37,727 nucleotides of DNA from Pirellulales bacterium (GTDB taxonomy: Bacteria > Planctomycetota > Planctomycetia > Pirellulales > UBA7805). The notes under the pieces were generated by a model. It saw nothing but the letters and a program-made list of their open reading frames with translations. It was not told where the DNA came from and searched no databases. The position numbers and the translations under genes are program-made. Positions within the stretch are counted from its first letter, which is position 1. Each line of letters begins with the position of its first letter. Shown here piece after piece: positions 9,295 to 17,955 of this stretch. The stretch is taken from contig JASMGX010000010.1 in the NCBI GenBank assembly GCA_030751095.1, positions 1 to 37,727 of the forward strand. The letters are read 5' to 3'.

Positions 9295-10391
9295 GCCTTC
9301 ACATTCCCAAAAAGATTTTGTTTCTGACACCTGCTTTTGGTGGTGCCGATGGAATCTCCATGGTGTGTCGTCAGGCCCTCAATAGCTGTTTGCCCTTATC
9401 AGAACATCACGGCATACAACTTGAAGTATGGTCCCTCAATGAGAGCGGCGAGGAAACACTGCATGAGACGCCATCGGGAGTGACCTATCACTATGCCAAC
9501 AACAACAAATTGCGCTACGCATCGTGGGCCTTGCGCGAAAGCGCCAGGAGCACCAAGAATACACTCGTCATTGCATTTCACGTTGGCCTCGCACGCATCT
9601 GTTTGCCAATCATTGCTCGGGGAGGCCGGTTGGCATTATTTGTCCACGGCATCGAGATTTGGCGGCAACTCGACAGACTTGAGACGCTGGCAACGAATTT
9701 CGCAAACACTGTAATTTCGAATTCGAATTATACATTGCGCGAGTTTGCAAAGCATAATCGACAAATACGCTTAGACAATGCTCATGTATGTCATCTCGGA
9801 ACTCCATCTGTCAATCCAGAGACGTTTACAAACAGCGATGGACATTTCGCACTACTCGTTGGTCGCATGGCGTCCACGGAACAGTACAAGGGGCACGACG
9901 AATTAATCGAACTCTGGTCCGCCGTTGTCGAATCTGTTCCCCACGCTTCGCTTTTCATTGTGGGAGATGGGGACGATCGGGCAAGGCTCGAGCAAAAGTG
10001 CCAGGATTTAGACCTGACTCGCCATGTGAAATTTTTGGGACGCGTCGCGAACGAACGCTTAGCAGAGTTGTATCAGGAATGTAGCTTTTTCGTCATGCCG
10101 AGTTCCGGAGAAGGGTTTGGCCTTGTCTTTTTGGAAGCGATGCTTGCGGGCAAAGCCTGTATCGGTGGCGCGGGAGCCTCTGAAGAGATCATCATCGATG
10201 GTGAAACGGGACTGATTGTCGACCGCCATGATCGGCATCTGCTGCAGTCGAGCCTGATCCGACTCTTTCGAGAAAACGAAACTCGCGAACAAATGGGACT
10301 GGCAGGTGCCCGGCGCGTTGATCAATATTTTACAGAAGCACATTTCCATCACCGGTTCCGGCAGTCGCTCGGACTGCCAAAGGTAAACTAA
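9291..10391 (+). CDS. Glycosyltransferase, GT4-like
   Basis: GTG start at 9291 gives (V/M)SLHIPKKILFLTPAFGGADGISMVCRQAL. FALLVGRMASTEQYKGHDELIELW; FFVMPSSGEGFGLVFLEAMLAGKACIGG. Confidence 0.9.
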   Translation: MSLHIPKKILFLTPAFGGADGISMVCRQALNSCLPLSEHHGIQLEVWSLNESGEETLHETPSGVTYHYANNNKLRYASWALRESARSTKNTLVIAFHVGLARICLPIIARGGRLALFVHGIEIWRQLDRLETLATNFANTVISNSNYTLREFAKHNRQIRLDNAHVCHLGTPSVNPETFTNSDGHFALLVGRMASTEQYKGHDELIELWSAVVESVPHASLFIVGDGDDRARLEQKCQDLDLTRHVKFLGRVANERLAELYQECSFFVMPSSGEGFGLVFLEAMLAGKACIGGAGASEEIIIDGETGLIVDRHDRHLLQSSLIRLFRENETREQMGLAGARRVDQYFTEAHFHHRFRQSLGLPKVN

Positions 10392-10392
10392 T

Positions 10393-12327
10393 ATGTGCGG
10401 AATCGCGGGAATACTGACGAGCCGATCCGATCTGGATCTGGAAAAGCCCCTGCAGCAGATGAAATCCGCGCTGCGCCATCGGGGACCCGATGGAGAGGGA
10501 TTGGAAATAGCCCGCCTCCCCTCAGGAATCCAGATAGGCCTGGCCCATACACGACTTTCGATCCTGGATCTATCTGTGGCGGGCCGACAACCGATGTCGG
10601 ATGCACCATCCGGTTCTCTCATTGTCTATAACGGTGAAGTCTATAATCACATGACAATCCGAGAGTCACTCAGACAACAACCGTTCACCTCACGCACCGA
10701 CACCGAAACAATACTCAAAGGCTGGAGCGAACGGGGTCCTGCGATTTTGCAGGATTTGCGTGGGATGTTTGCGCTAGCTATGTACGATTCACCACGAAAG
10801 CAGTTTTGCTTGGCGCGGGATCGGATGGGAATCAAGCCGCTCTATATCTGCCGGAGAGATGAGCGGACTTGGATCTTTGCATCGGAAGTGCGTGCGATTC
10901 TGGCGAGCGGACTGGTGGACCGCTACCTGGACGAGGCTGCCTTGGAGTCCTATCTGGCATTCGGTTCGGTCATTTCTCCCCGTACCCTGATTGACGGCAT
11001 CCAGAGTCTGACTCCTGGTGAATCATGGACTTTTGCGTTGGATGAGCCAAACCTGGAGCCGACACGGTCGCGCTATTGGCAAGCCCCCTTCAGGTCACAC
11101 AGTTCGAGTGTACCGGACCGTGACGATGCCCTCGCAATCATCCGGGAACGAATGAAAGAAGCCACACAGATGCGCATGCTTTCCGACGTTCCTGTGGGAG
11201 TGTTTCTTTCCGGGGGCATCGATTCGAGCGGTATTGTCGCCACGCTCGCAGATGCGGGACATCAGGTTCATAGTTTTTCGGTCACCTTCGACGAAAAAGA
11301 GTACGACGAATCTTGTTATGCATCGACCGTGGCAAAACATTTTCAGACCAACCACACCGAGTTGCGACTTCGGTCAGATGACATTCTGGGTCAGTTCGAT
11401 CATGCGTTGGCCTCCTACGATCAGCCTTCAGCCGATGGACTCAATAGTTTCTTTATTGCCGAAGAAGTACGGCGCGCTGGCATCAAGGTTGCATTGTCGG
11501 GATTGGGAGGCGATGAATTGTTCGCAGGATATCCGATGTTCCAACATGCCAACAAACTGGATAATCCGCTCCTGCGTTTCTCTTTTCGATCGCTTCTACC
11601 TATTGCACAACGCGTTTGGCCAAACAGCACTAAATTCCAAAAACTGGGTGAACTGTTGCAGGCGGAAGATTCGCGTGTGGATCGTTTTGCCGCCTATCGT
11701 CACCTGATGAAAAGGCCTCGCTATGGCTCACTTTTGCACAAAGGATCCCGCTTTGTGCAAAACGCGTTGCCGGAGAATCTTTCAGCAGAACTTACCGAAC
11801 GGACCCGCGATCTCGATGCCGTCAACGCCCACTCTCTTTTGGAGATATCCCTCTACCTGCAAAATGTGCTGCTGCGAGACACCGACCAGATGAGCATGGC
11901 GCATGGCCTGGAAGTGCGTGTCCCGTTGATCGATCATGCGCTCGTCGAAGCGGTTTGTGCGCTGCCGGGCCGCATGAAACTTTCCCCGGGAAAAAGAGGA
12001 GCGATGAAAGGGCTTTTGCTCGACGCTCTGCCCGTGCCACTGCCACGAACGGTAACACATCGAAAGAAAATGGGGTTTGTACTGCCCTGGTCCCGATGGA
12101 TGCGAAACGAACTGTACCAGCAGGTTTCAACGCTGCTTGGCGATAGGGACACATGTGAACAAATCGGACTTTCATCGGGTGCCGTGAAAACCATGTGGTG
12201 TGACTTTTGTGCATCGCGACCGTCGATTCGTGCTGAAGAAATCATGGCCCTTTTGAATCTGATGTGCTGGTGTCGCAATCAAAAAGTCCGCTTGCGGGCA
12301 GGGTCCGCCGCTCGCCTGGCGGCCTGA
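10393..12327 (+). CDS. asnB: Asparagine synthase (glutamine-hydrolysing), AsnB-type
   Basis: MCGIAGIL (catalytic Cys2 class II glutaminase), RHRGPDGEG, FSGGIDSSG-type PP-loop (VGVFLSGGIDSSGIVATLADAG), ALSGLGGDELFAGYP. Confidence 0.93.
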   Translation: MCGIAGILTSRSDLDLEKPLQQMKSALRHRGPDGEGLEIARLPSGIQIGLAHTRLSILDLSVAGRQPMSDAPSGSLIVYNGEVYNHMTIRESLRQQPFTSRTDTETILKGWSERGPAILQDLRGMFALAMYDSPRKQFCLARDRMGIKPLYICRRDERTWIFASEVRAILASGLVDRYLDEAALESYLAFGSVISPRTLIDGIQSLTPGESWTFALDEPNLEPTRSRYWQAPFRSHSSSVPDRDDALAIIRERMKEATQMRMLSDVPVGVFLSGGIDSSGIVATLADAGHQVHSFSVTFDEKEYDESCYASTVAKHFQTNHTELRLRSDDILGQFDHALASYDQPSADGLNSFFIAEEVRRAGIKVALSGLGGDELFAGYPMFQHANKLDNPLLRFSFRSLLPIAQRVWPNSTKFQKLGELLQAEDSRVDRFAAYRHLMKRPRYGSLLHKGSRFVQNALPENLSAELTERTRDLDAVNAHSLLEISLYLQNVLLRDTDQMSMAHGLEVRVPLIDHALVEAVCALPGRMKLSPGKRGAMKGLLLDALPVPLPRTVTHRKKMGFVLPWSRWMRNELYQQVSTLLGDRDTCEQIGLSSGAVKTMWCDFCASRPSIRAEEIMALLNLMCWCRNQKVRLRAGSAARLAA

Positions 12328-12451
12328 ACCGGCTGCGGATACGGTCCGATTCCTCCCACAACTCGATCGCTGAACAAGAGGCGATGGATTTAACAACCAA
12401 CGAGTGCTAGCAATACCCCAACCCCCCCCTTCCCCACAAGGTATCCAAGCG

Positions 12452-13687
12452 TTGCGGATCACGATCGTCAATCAGTTCTTTCCCCCCGATATCAGCCCCA
12501 CAGGATGCTTGGCCGCTTCCCTAGCGGAAGATCGAGCCTCCCGCGGTGATACGGTCACCGTGATCGCAAGCGAGGGCTATGTTGCAGAGGCGAATCGTGA
12601 TGAAAAAGCCTGCCACCCCCGTATCGGGATACACCGTATCTGGACCCCCCGGCTCGGAAAGCGGACGATTTTTCACCGGGGACTCGACTATCTCCTCTTC
12701 TACATCCTCGCCACATGGGCTGCGGTGCGGCTCCCGCGACAGGATGTCGTGATTTGTCTAACAACACCCCCGCTGATCGCCGGCGTCGGGGTCGTCCATA
12801 CATTTCTGCACCCGAGCACAAAGCTCATGTTGTGGAATATGGACTGTTATCCGGAAGTTGCAGAGCGTGCCGGTGTAATCCGTCCCGATGGGTGGATCAG
12901 CCGACTCTTTAAAACTCTGAATCGACACCTCTCAAGACGGCTTGACCACATTGTTTGCCTCGACGAAGCGATGCGGCAGCTATTGCACAAACGTCCGCGA
13001 GAAACCGAGGTCGCGACAACGGTCATTCCAAACTGGGAACCTTTGTCTGAATTTCCAATCCCGGAAACAAACACTCCAAGCAATTCGGGAAAACAGCCTT
13101 TCACGGTCCTCTACAGCGGAAATATGGGGCATGGGCACAGCTTCGATACCCTGATTGAAACCGCCGAGTTGCTTGCCAGAAGAAAATCGAACATTCAATT
13201 TGTGATCACAGGCGGAGGTATCCAGGCAGATGCCGTCCAGCGGATGATCGAAAAACGTCGTTTGCAGAACGTGCGTCTTGTAGGATACGTTGCGACCGCG
13301 GAACTTCGCGAGATTCAGCGGTCGGCGAGCTGTGCCCTTATCACCTTGCGTGACGATATGCTGGGCGTCATGAGTCCGAGTAAATTGCACGCCAATCTCG
13401 CGATGGGATTACCGATCGCCTACATTGGACCCGCCGGCAGCAATGTCGATGATGCGATCAGGCAATTTGATTGTGGCATCAGTCTTCGGCATCACGATTC
13501 AGAGAGTCTCGTCCAATTTCTGGAGGAGTTGGCTGGATGTTCTCTAACCCATCAAAGGTATGCGGCGCGTGCGCGGGCAGCCTTTGAACAGGCCTACTGC
13601 GATGAGCAAACATTGCCACTTCTCGATGACGCTCTTGGTGCCATGCTCTCTGGCAATGGGGCGCGGAAACAATCTCTAGCTGCTTAA
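12452..13687 (+). CDS. Glycosyltransferase, GT4-like (WbuB-like)
   Basis: LRITIVNQFFPPDISPTGCLAASLAEDRASRGDTVTVIAS; LYSGNMGHGHSFDTLIETAELL; MSPSKLHANLAMGLPIAYIGP. TTG 12452 aligns with typical family N-termini; the track starts at GTG 12404. Confidence 0.85.
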   Translation: MRITIVNQFFPPDISPTGCLAASLAEDRASRGDTVTVIASEGYVAEANRDEKACHPRIGIHRIWTPRLGKRTIFHRGLDYLLFYILATWAAVRLPRQDVVICLTTPPLIAGVGVVHTFLHPSTKLMLWNMDCYPEVAERAGVIRPDGWISRLFKTLNRHLSRRLDHIVCLDEAMRQLLHKRPRETEVATTVIPNWEPLSEFPIPETNTPSNSGKQPFTVLYSGNMGHGHSFDTLIETAELLARRKSNIQFVITGGGIQADAVQRMIEKRRLQNVRLVGYVATAELREIQRSASCALITLRDDMLGVMSPSKLHANLAMGLPIAYIGPAGSNVDDAIRQFDCGISLRHHDSESLVQFLEELAGCSLTHQRYAARARAAFEQAYCDEQTLPLLDDALGAMLSGNGARKQSLAA

Positions 13688-13747
13688 GCTCTTAGGCAGT
13701 CGTTCACCAGACACCTCCCCGGGAACCGCACCCCGGAAAACCTTCGC

Positions 13748-14662
13748 TCAATAGTCTGGGATCATTTCGGGAGTCAGCAGCGAGGGTCCTCTCACAACTT
13801 GCATTGTCGCGAGCAGGAAAGCGATCGCTTCTCGACACCCCATCAAGGGAAAGAGCCAGGGGCGTGCTGCCACAAACTTTCCACACCGCGGTCTGAGCAT
13901 GCGGTAGATGCAATTACCTATTGCCTGATGAATTTTCATATTGCGCAAGGTAAAATAATGCTCGCCGACAGATCCGCTACATGCAAAGGGATCGTACGCT
14001 GCCCGCCGCGACTCACAACCTCCCGCCATTGAAGCGAGATGGACGAGCGAGGCCGCAGGGACATATCTGGCCAGGCAATCGTATCGCGCGCAAAAGCGAT
14101 ACAAAAAGTCGCTATCCTCACGATAGGCTACTTTGTAAAACCGTTCATCAAAACCACCAATGGCACGGGCGAGACTACAATACACGCTAAAATTACCGCC
14201 GCCCATGTTCTTGATCCAGGCAGGTCGGCAGTGACTGAGAGGAAACCCAAGCTCAAAATCATCGATCTCATCGTGCTGTACCGGTCGATTCGCCGCGATG
14301 ATTTGGCCGGAAACAATCTTTACGTTTGGATCGCTATAACTTTCCTCGTGCGCCTTAATGAAGTCCTGCGATAAAATCACATCGTCATCTAAAAAAATGA
14401 TGATGTCTGATTTTGATTCGACGAGCGCCCGATTGCGGGCCGCTGAAAGACTGGGAACCTTCTGCCTAAGCCACCGAATCGTCCCCTGATCGTTCCAGCG
14501 TCTGAGCTGTCGCTTCGTCTGAGGTTGGTGTTCGACGGTTTGATCAACAACGAGAATTTCGTCCGCCTGCCGGCCTTGCGCCAGCACATGGCGAATCGTA
14601 TTGAGGAGCACGCCTTCGCGATTATAGGTCGGAATAGCAACGGTAATCGATAAATTACTCAA
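13748..14662 (-). CDS. Glycosyltransferase, GT2 (GT-A fold)
   Basis: LSITVAIPTYNREGVLLNTIRHVLAQGRQADEILVVDQT; IIIFLDDDVILSQDFI; GGFDERFYKVAYREDSDFLYRF. Confidence 0.93.
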   Translation of the reverse strand: MSNLSITVAIPTYNREGVLLNTIRHVLAQGRQADEILVVDQTVEHQPQTKRQLRRWNDQGTIRWLRQKVPSLSAARNRALVESKSDIIIFLDDDVILSQDFIKAHEESYSDPNVKIVSGQIIAANRPVQHDEIDDFELGFPLSHCRPAWIKNMGGGNFSVYCSLARAIGGFDERFYKVAYREDSDFLYRFCARYDCLARYVPAASLVHLASMAGGCESRRAAYDPFACSGSVGEHYFTLRNMKIHQAIGNCIYRMLRPRCGKFVAARPWLFPLMGCREAIAFLLATMQVVRGPSLLTPEMIPDY

Positions 14663-14829
14663 AAGAAATCCCGTGCTGCAACGATCTTAATTTCCGGAGA
14701 AAATCGATCCGAAGTCACCCGATCACCACGACTGGAATAGGTAATCCAGGGAAGTTACTGGCCCTGCAAAGTCAGGTCAAGACGAACTCGTTGCTGTTAT
14801 TTTCAGTCGTCGTTTCGCGATCCGCCCAC

Positions 14830-16068
14830 TTACGCTGGCACTGCTTGCACAGTTTCTTTTGTTGCTTGGCGACGACCGGAGTGCGACCTCGCCAATCGCA
14901 CATACTCCAGAAAATTTTCAGCGGCGCAAGTTGGCTCAAGATCCTCAGCCAGCGGTGGAATCGGACGCCCATCAAAGGGGGGTTCACCCCGCCAGGCCTG
15001 CAGCATGGCCCGGGCAAGTGCTGTCGAATCGTCGATCGGAACCAACGCACCGTTGATCCCGGCTGTGACCAGCTCATCGATACTGGCCCCTGCCGATCCG
15101 ATCACAGGCACGCCGCAAGCGAGGCTTTCTAGGACATTGTTCGGCAGATTGTCACAGCGGGACGGCGCAACCACTGCCACCGCCTTTTGCAGAACGCCAT
15201 AGAGTTCCGGTTTCTCCAGCGGCCCAAGCCAGGTGCAACGTTCACGTTCTGCGGCCAACTCTGGATAGACAGCCTCAAACTTTGCGTGTAACGGAAGTTT
15301 GCCTGCCCATAACATCTTCAAATCGGGTTCTTCTCGCCACGCCAAACACAAGGCATTGGCAACCACGTCCGATCCCTTGGCCCGGCCGATATTCCCAAAG
15401 TGAAAAAGATAACGCTCTGGCAAACGGCAAGCGACGCGTTCAGCCATTGGCGTTTCAAAGAAGAACGGTGGATGCACGACACCAACGGAAACTCCATGGT
15501 GAGATTGCTGATAATCGGCAAGAAAACGACTCGGTGCATAGACAAAGTCCACCGATTGGAGCCATCGCCGTTCGCGTCGGCCGCTCCAAAGACTATCCAG
15601 ACCGGGACGGTTACTCAGAACCTCGCCAATGACTCTCTCCGTTAAACTGCAACGGACGACGTGCGTTCGGTGGGGACGAGTCATTATGCACATCCCTGCC
15701 AACCGATAATCCGAACTCTGTACCAGATCAAATGGCAATGCTTGATGTCGCTGCTCCAGGGCCGCTGCCAGTACGGCCGCTTCACGATATACGGCAAAGG
15801 CACGACTCAATCGAAGACGCGGCCACAGCATCCCTGGAAGTGCACACACCTGCTCCCACCATCGAGCTGCCGGAGCGTGGACACGTTGCACGCGGACCCC
15901 ATGAAATTCAACGACTTCGGATACCTCCTGCGAGATCGTAAACACCTCGACATGGTGTCCCAGGGAGACCAACGTACGGCTCATCCGGCCCAAATAGGTC
16001 GAGAGACCACCCGCCGTTGTGAATTCAGTCGGAAACTCAGGCGTTACGAACGCGATCCGTACACTCAT
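14830..16068 (-). CDS. Glycosyltransferase, GT4-like
   Basis: VRIAFVTPEFPTEFTTAGGLSTYLGRMSRTLVSLGHHVEVFT; FHFGNIGRAKGSDVVANAL; VAPSRCDNLPNNVLESLACGVPVIGSAGASIDELV. Confidence 0.93.
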   Translation of the reverse strand: MSVRIAFVTPEFPTEFTTAGGLSTYLGRMSRTLVSLGHHVEVFTISQEVSEVVEFHGVRVQRVHAPAARWWEQVCALPGMLWPRLRLSRAFAVYREAAVLAAALEQRHQALPFDLVQSSDYRLAGMCIMTRPHRTHVVRCSLTERVIGEVLSNRPGLDSLWSGRRERRWLQSVDFVYAPSRFLADYQQSHHGVSVGVVHPPFFFETPMAERVACRLPERYLFHFGNIGRAKGSDVVANALCLAWREEPDLKMLWAGKLPLHAKFEAVYPELAAERERCTWLGPLEKPELYGVLQKAVAVVAPSRCDNLPNNVLESLACGVPVIGSAGASIDELVTAGINGALVPIDDSTALARAMLQAWRGEPPFDGRPIPPLAEDLEPTCAAENFLEYVRLARSHSGRRQATKETVQAVPA

Positions 16069-16071
16069 AAT

Positions 16072-17955
16072 TTACGCCTTTGGTCCACCAATCAACACAC
16101 TTCGTCCATCGCCGACGGGGGAACAAATCTCTCCATGGAATTGCCCCAACGATCTAAGCAGTTGTATGTACATTTGTTTGGGTGCTTGAAAACAGTCGGC
16201 ATTGTTCATTCCGAAATCATGGTGATTGTGTCCGTCACCCCAATGAATAAAACAAAGGCCATCGGGTCGCAGGCAAGAAATCCACTGCTTAAGGCAATGC
16301 TCCGGGTCGTAGCTATGATCGAAAGAATTGCTGTAGATAAAATCAACGCACCCTACCCACTCCTCCTTTACCTCGTGAAAGTCCCATTCAATAACATGCT
16401 CAACCTCAGTGGCCGAATTTGAGATTTCGGTTCCGATCACTTCGCATCCGAGTGTCTCACGAAGAAACTTCACCTCAACACCGGTACGGACTCCGTGGCA
16501 GATTCCGAATTTTGCCGATTGACATCGAGTGCGTATTGTATCGGCTACAAGTTCCAACTCTGATTCTCGAACCCAAACAGATGTTTGCTTCGCAAGATTT
16601 GTCTTACGCTGCGATTCCACGTACTCGTTATAGCTACTAAAGGTATGACACCGTGACTGACCAAGACGTTTGCGGTAAATCCATCGCCTTAAAACTACTA
16701 ATTTCGCATCGATTCTTTGAAGCACAGACGCTTTCACTGAGGATAGTCGTGAACGAAATAACCAGCACCAATATATCCAGTGCGATATAGAGCCAGATCT
16801 AGCAAACTGCTCACGACCTGGCAGTTCTTCAACACAAGGCTTCCAAGAGGAATGAATATGCTCTCTACCTACTTTTAGATAACATTCAAGAAGCTGATTT
16901 CTTCCAGCGATGATCTCCGGCGCAGCTTCGGTGTGCAGCGGGCCATGTTTTGGTGCGAAAAGAATTAGTTTCTTGTGGGGAACGAGTTTAGACACCGCGT
17001 AGGCAATCTGCCGATGGTGTGGATGACCACCGATGTCTCCATTAAAATGGTGCGTGATGACGGTATTGTATTTGGAAAGATCTATACCCGATCGATCAAG
17101 CGCCGCACTGAATACTTTTGGTCTAATTTTCGTCCGCTCGGTAGTTTGGTAGAAGTCCTGAACACTTCCGCCTTTGTACGGTATTTTACGATGCGGAATA
17201 TCGAGCGTAATAGGCCGTGCGCCACATGATTGACAAACTTGGCGAAATACGTCTTCAAAAGCAGAAACGTGCTCTCGACGCGTGGCACAAATCACATCCC
17301 ATCCTTGTCCATACTTTAGAAGCGTGGCACCTGCCGATACAACTTCGTCATCCCAATGTGCAACGATTAATGCTACTGGAGGCACAATATTAACGACGAG
17401 CGACTGCCGATAATCATTTGGCCGCAACTCGACTTGGCTGGTCGCGATCGGCGACCGGCGGATCGTTCCGTACATAATTTCTGCAATGCGTTCTGTCCGA
17501 TTACTGGGTGGCCGATAAGGAATGCAAACCGAATCCCGCTCGTTGACATATGAAGCGATGCTTTCCCTCAACTGCTCAATCTCATTCGTTTTCTGATCGG
17601 CTGCGAAACTAACGATCACCGTCGCATCCGGTTTCGCGACTCGATGGAATTCCTCTAGAGTCCGCAGTACGTCCGTTTTATAGATCATCCAGTTTGCAAA
17701 AATACAATCTACACTTTGATCCGGAAGGGGCAGGCACTCCGATTCCGCTTGGTGCGTCAGATTTGGAAAAGATTCGACATCGACTTGTATCATGTCACGA
17801 CAATCAAACCACTCTGAGTATTTACCGCCTTCAAAGTCGTCATCGGCACCACAACCGACATTCAACACCGTGTCAAATGTTTTGTCGCACACCACCTGCC
17901 GCAACCACCGATTGGATTTCATCCTCAGGTCTGTGGGCATGGTCGATACCCCCAT
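16072..17955 (-). CDS. Three-domain protein: SAM methyltransferase - PIG-L-type deacetylase - SAM methyltransferase
   Basis: N-terminal VLNVGCGADDDFEGGKYSEWF; LPDQSVDCIFANWMIYK; EFHRVAKPDATVIVSFA (class I methyltransferase). Middle ALIVAHWDDEVVSAGATLLKYGQGWDVICATRRE ... GDIGGHPHHRQIAYAVSKL (PIG-L/LmbE family). C-terminal GICHGVRTGVEVKFLRETLGCEVIGTEIS ... VDFIYSNSFDHSYDPEHCLKQWISCLRPDGLCFIHWGDGH (second methyltransferase). Confidence 0.8.
   Translation of the reverse strand: MGVSTMPTDLRMKSNRWLRQVVCDKTFDTVLNVGCGADDDFEGGKYSEWFDCRDMIQVDVESFPNLTHQAESECLPLPDQSVDCIFANWMIYKTDVLRTLEEFHRVAKPDATVIVSFAADQKTNEIEQLRESIASYVNERDSVCIPYRPPSNRTERIAEIMYGTIRRSPIATSQVELRPNDYRQSLVVNIVPPVALIVAHWDDEVVSAGATLLKYGQGWDVICATRREHVSAFEDVFRQVCQSCGARPITLDIPHRKIPYKGGSVQDFYQTTERTKIRPKVFSAALDRSGIDLSKYNTVITHHFNGDIGGHPHHRQIAYAVSKLVPHKKLILFAPKHGPLHTEAAPEIIAGRNQLLECYLKVGREHIHSSWKPCVEELPGREQFARSGSISHWIYWCWLFRSRLSSVKASVLQRIDAKLVVLRRWIYRKRLGQSRCHTFSSYNEYVESQRKTNLAKQTSVWVRESELELVADTIRTRCQSAKFGICHGVRTGVEVKFLRETLGCEVIGTEISNSATEVEHVIEWDFHEVKEEWVGCVDFIYSNSFDHSYDPEHCLKQWISCLRPDGLCFIHWGDGHNHHDFGMNNADCFQAPKQMYIQLLRSLGQFHGEICSPVGDGRSVLIGGPKA

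Noticed and set aside
10059-10622. 187-aa minus-strand ORF
   Set aside because: Overlaps the end of a GT4 and the start of asnB, both well supported on the plus strand.
15661-16422. 253-aa plus-strand ORF
   Set aside because: Antisense to the junction of the GT4 and MT-PIG-L-MT genes, both of which have strong family motifs.
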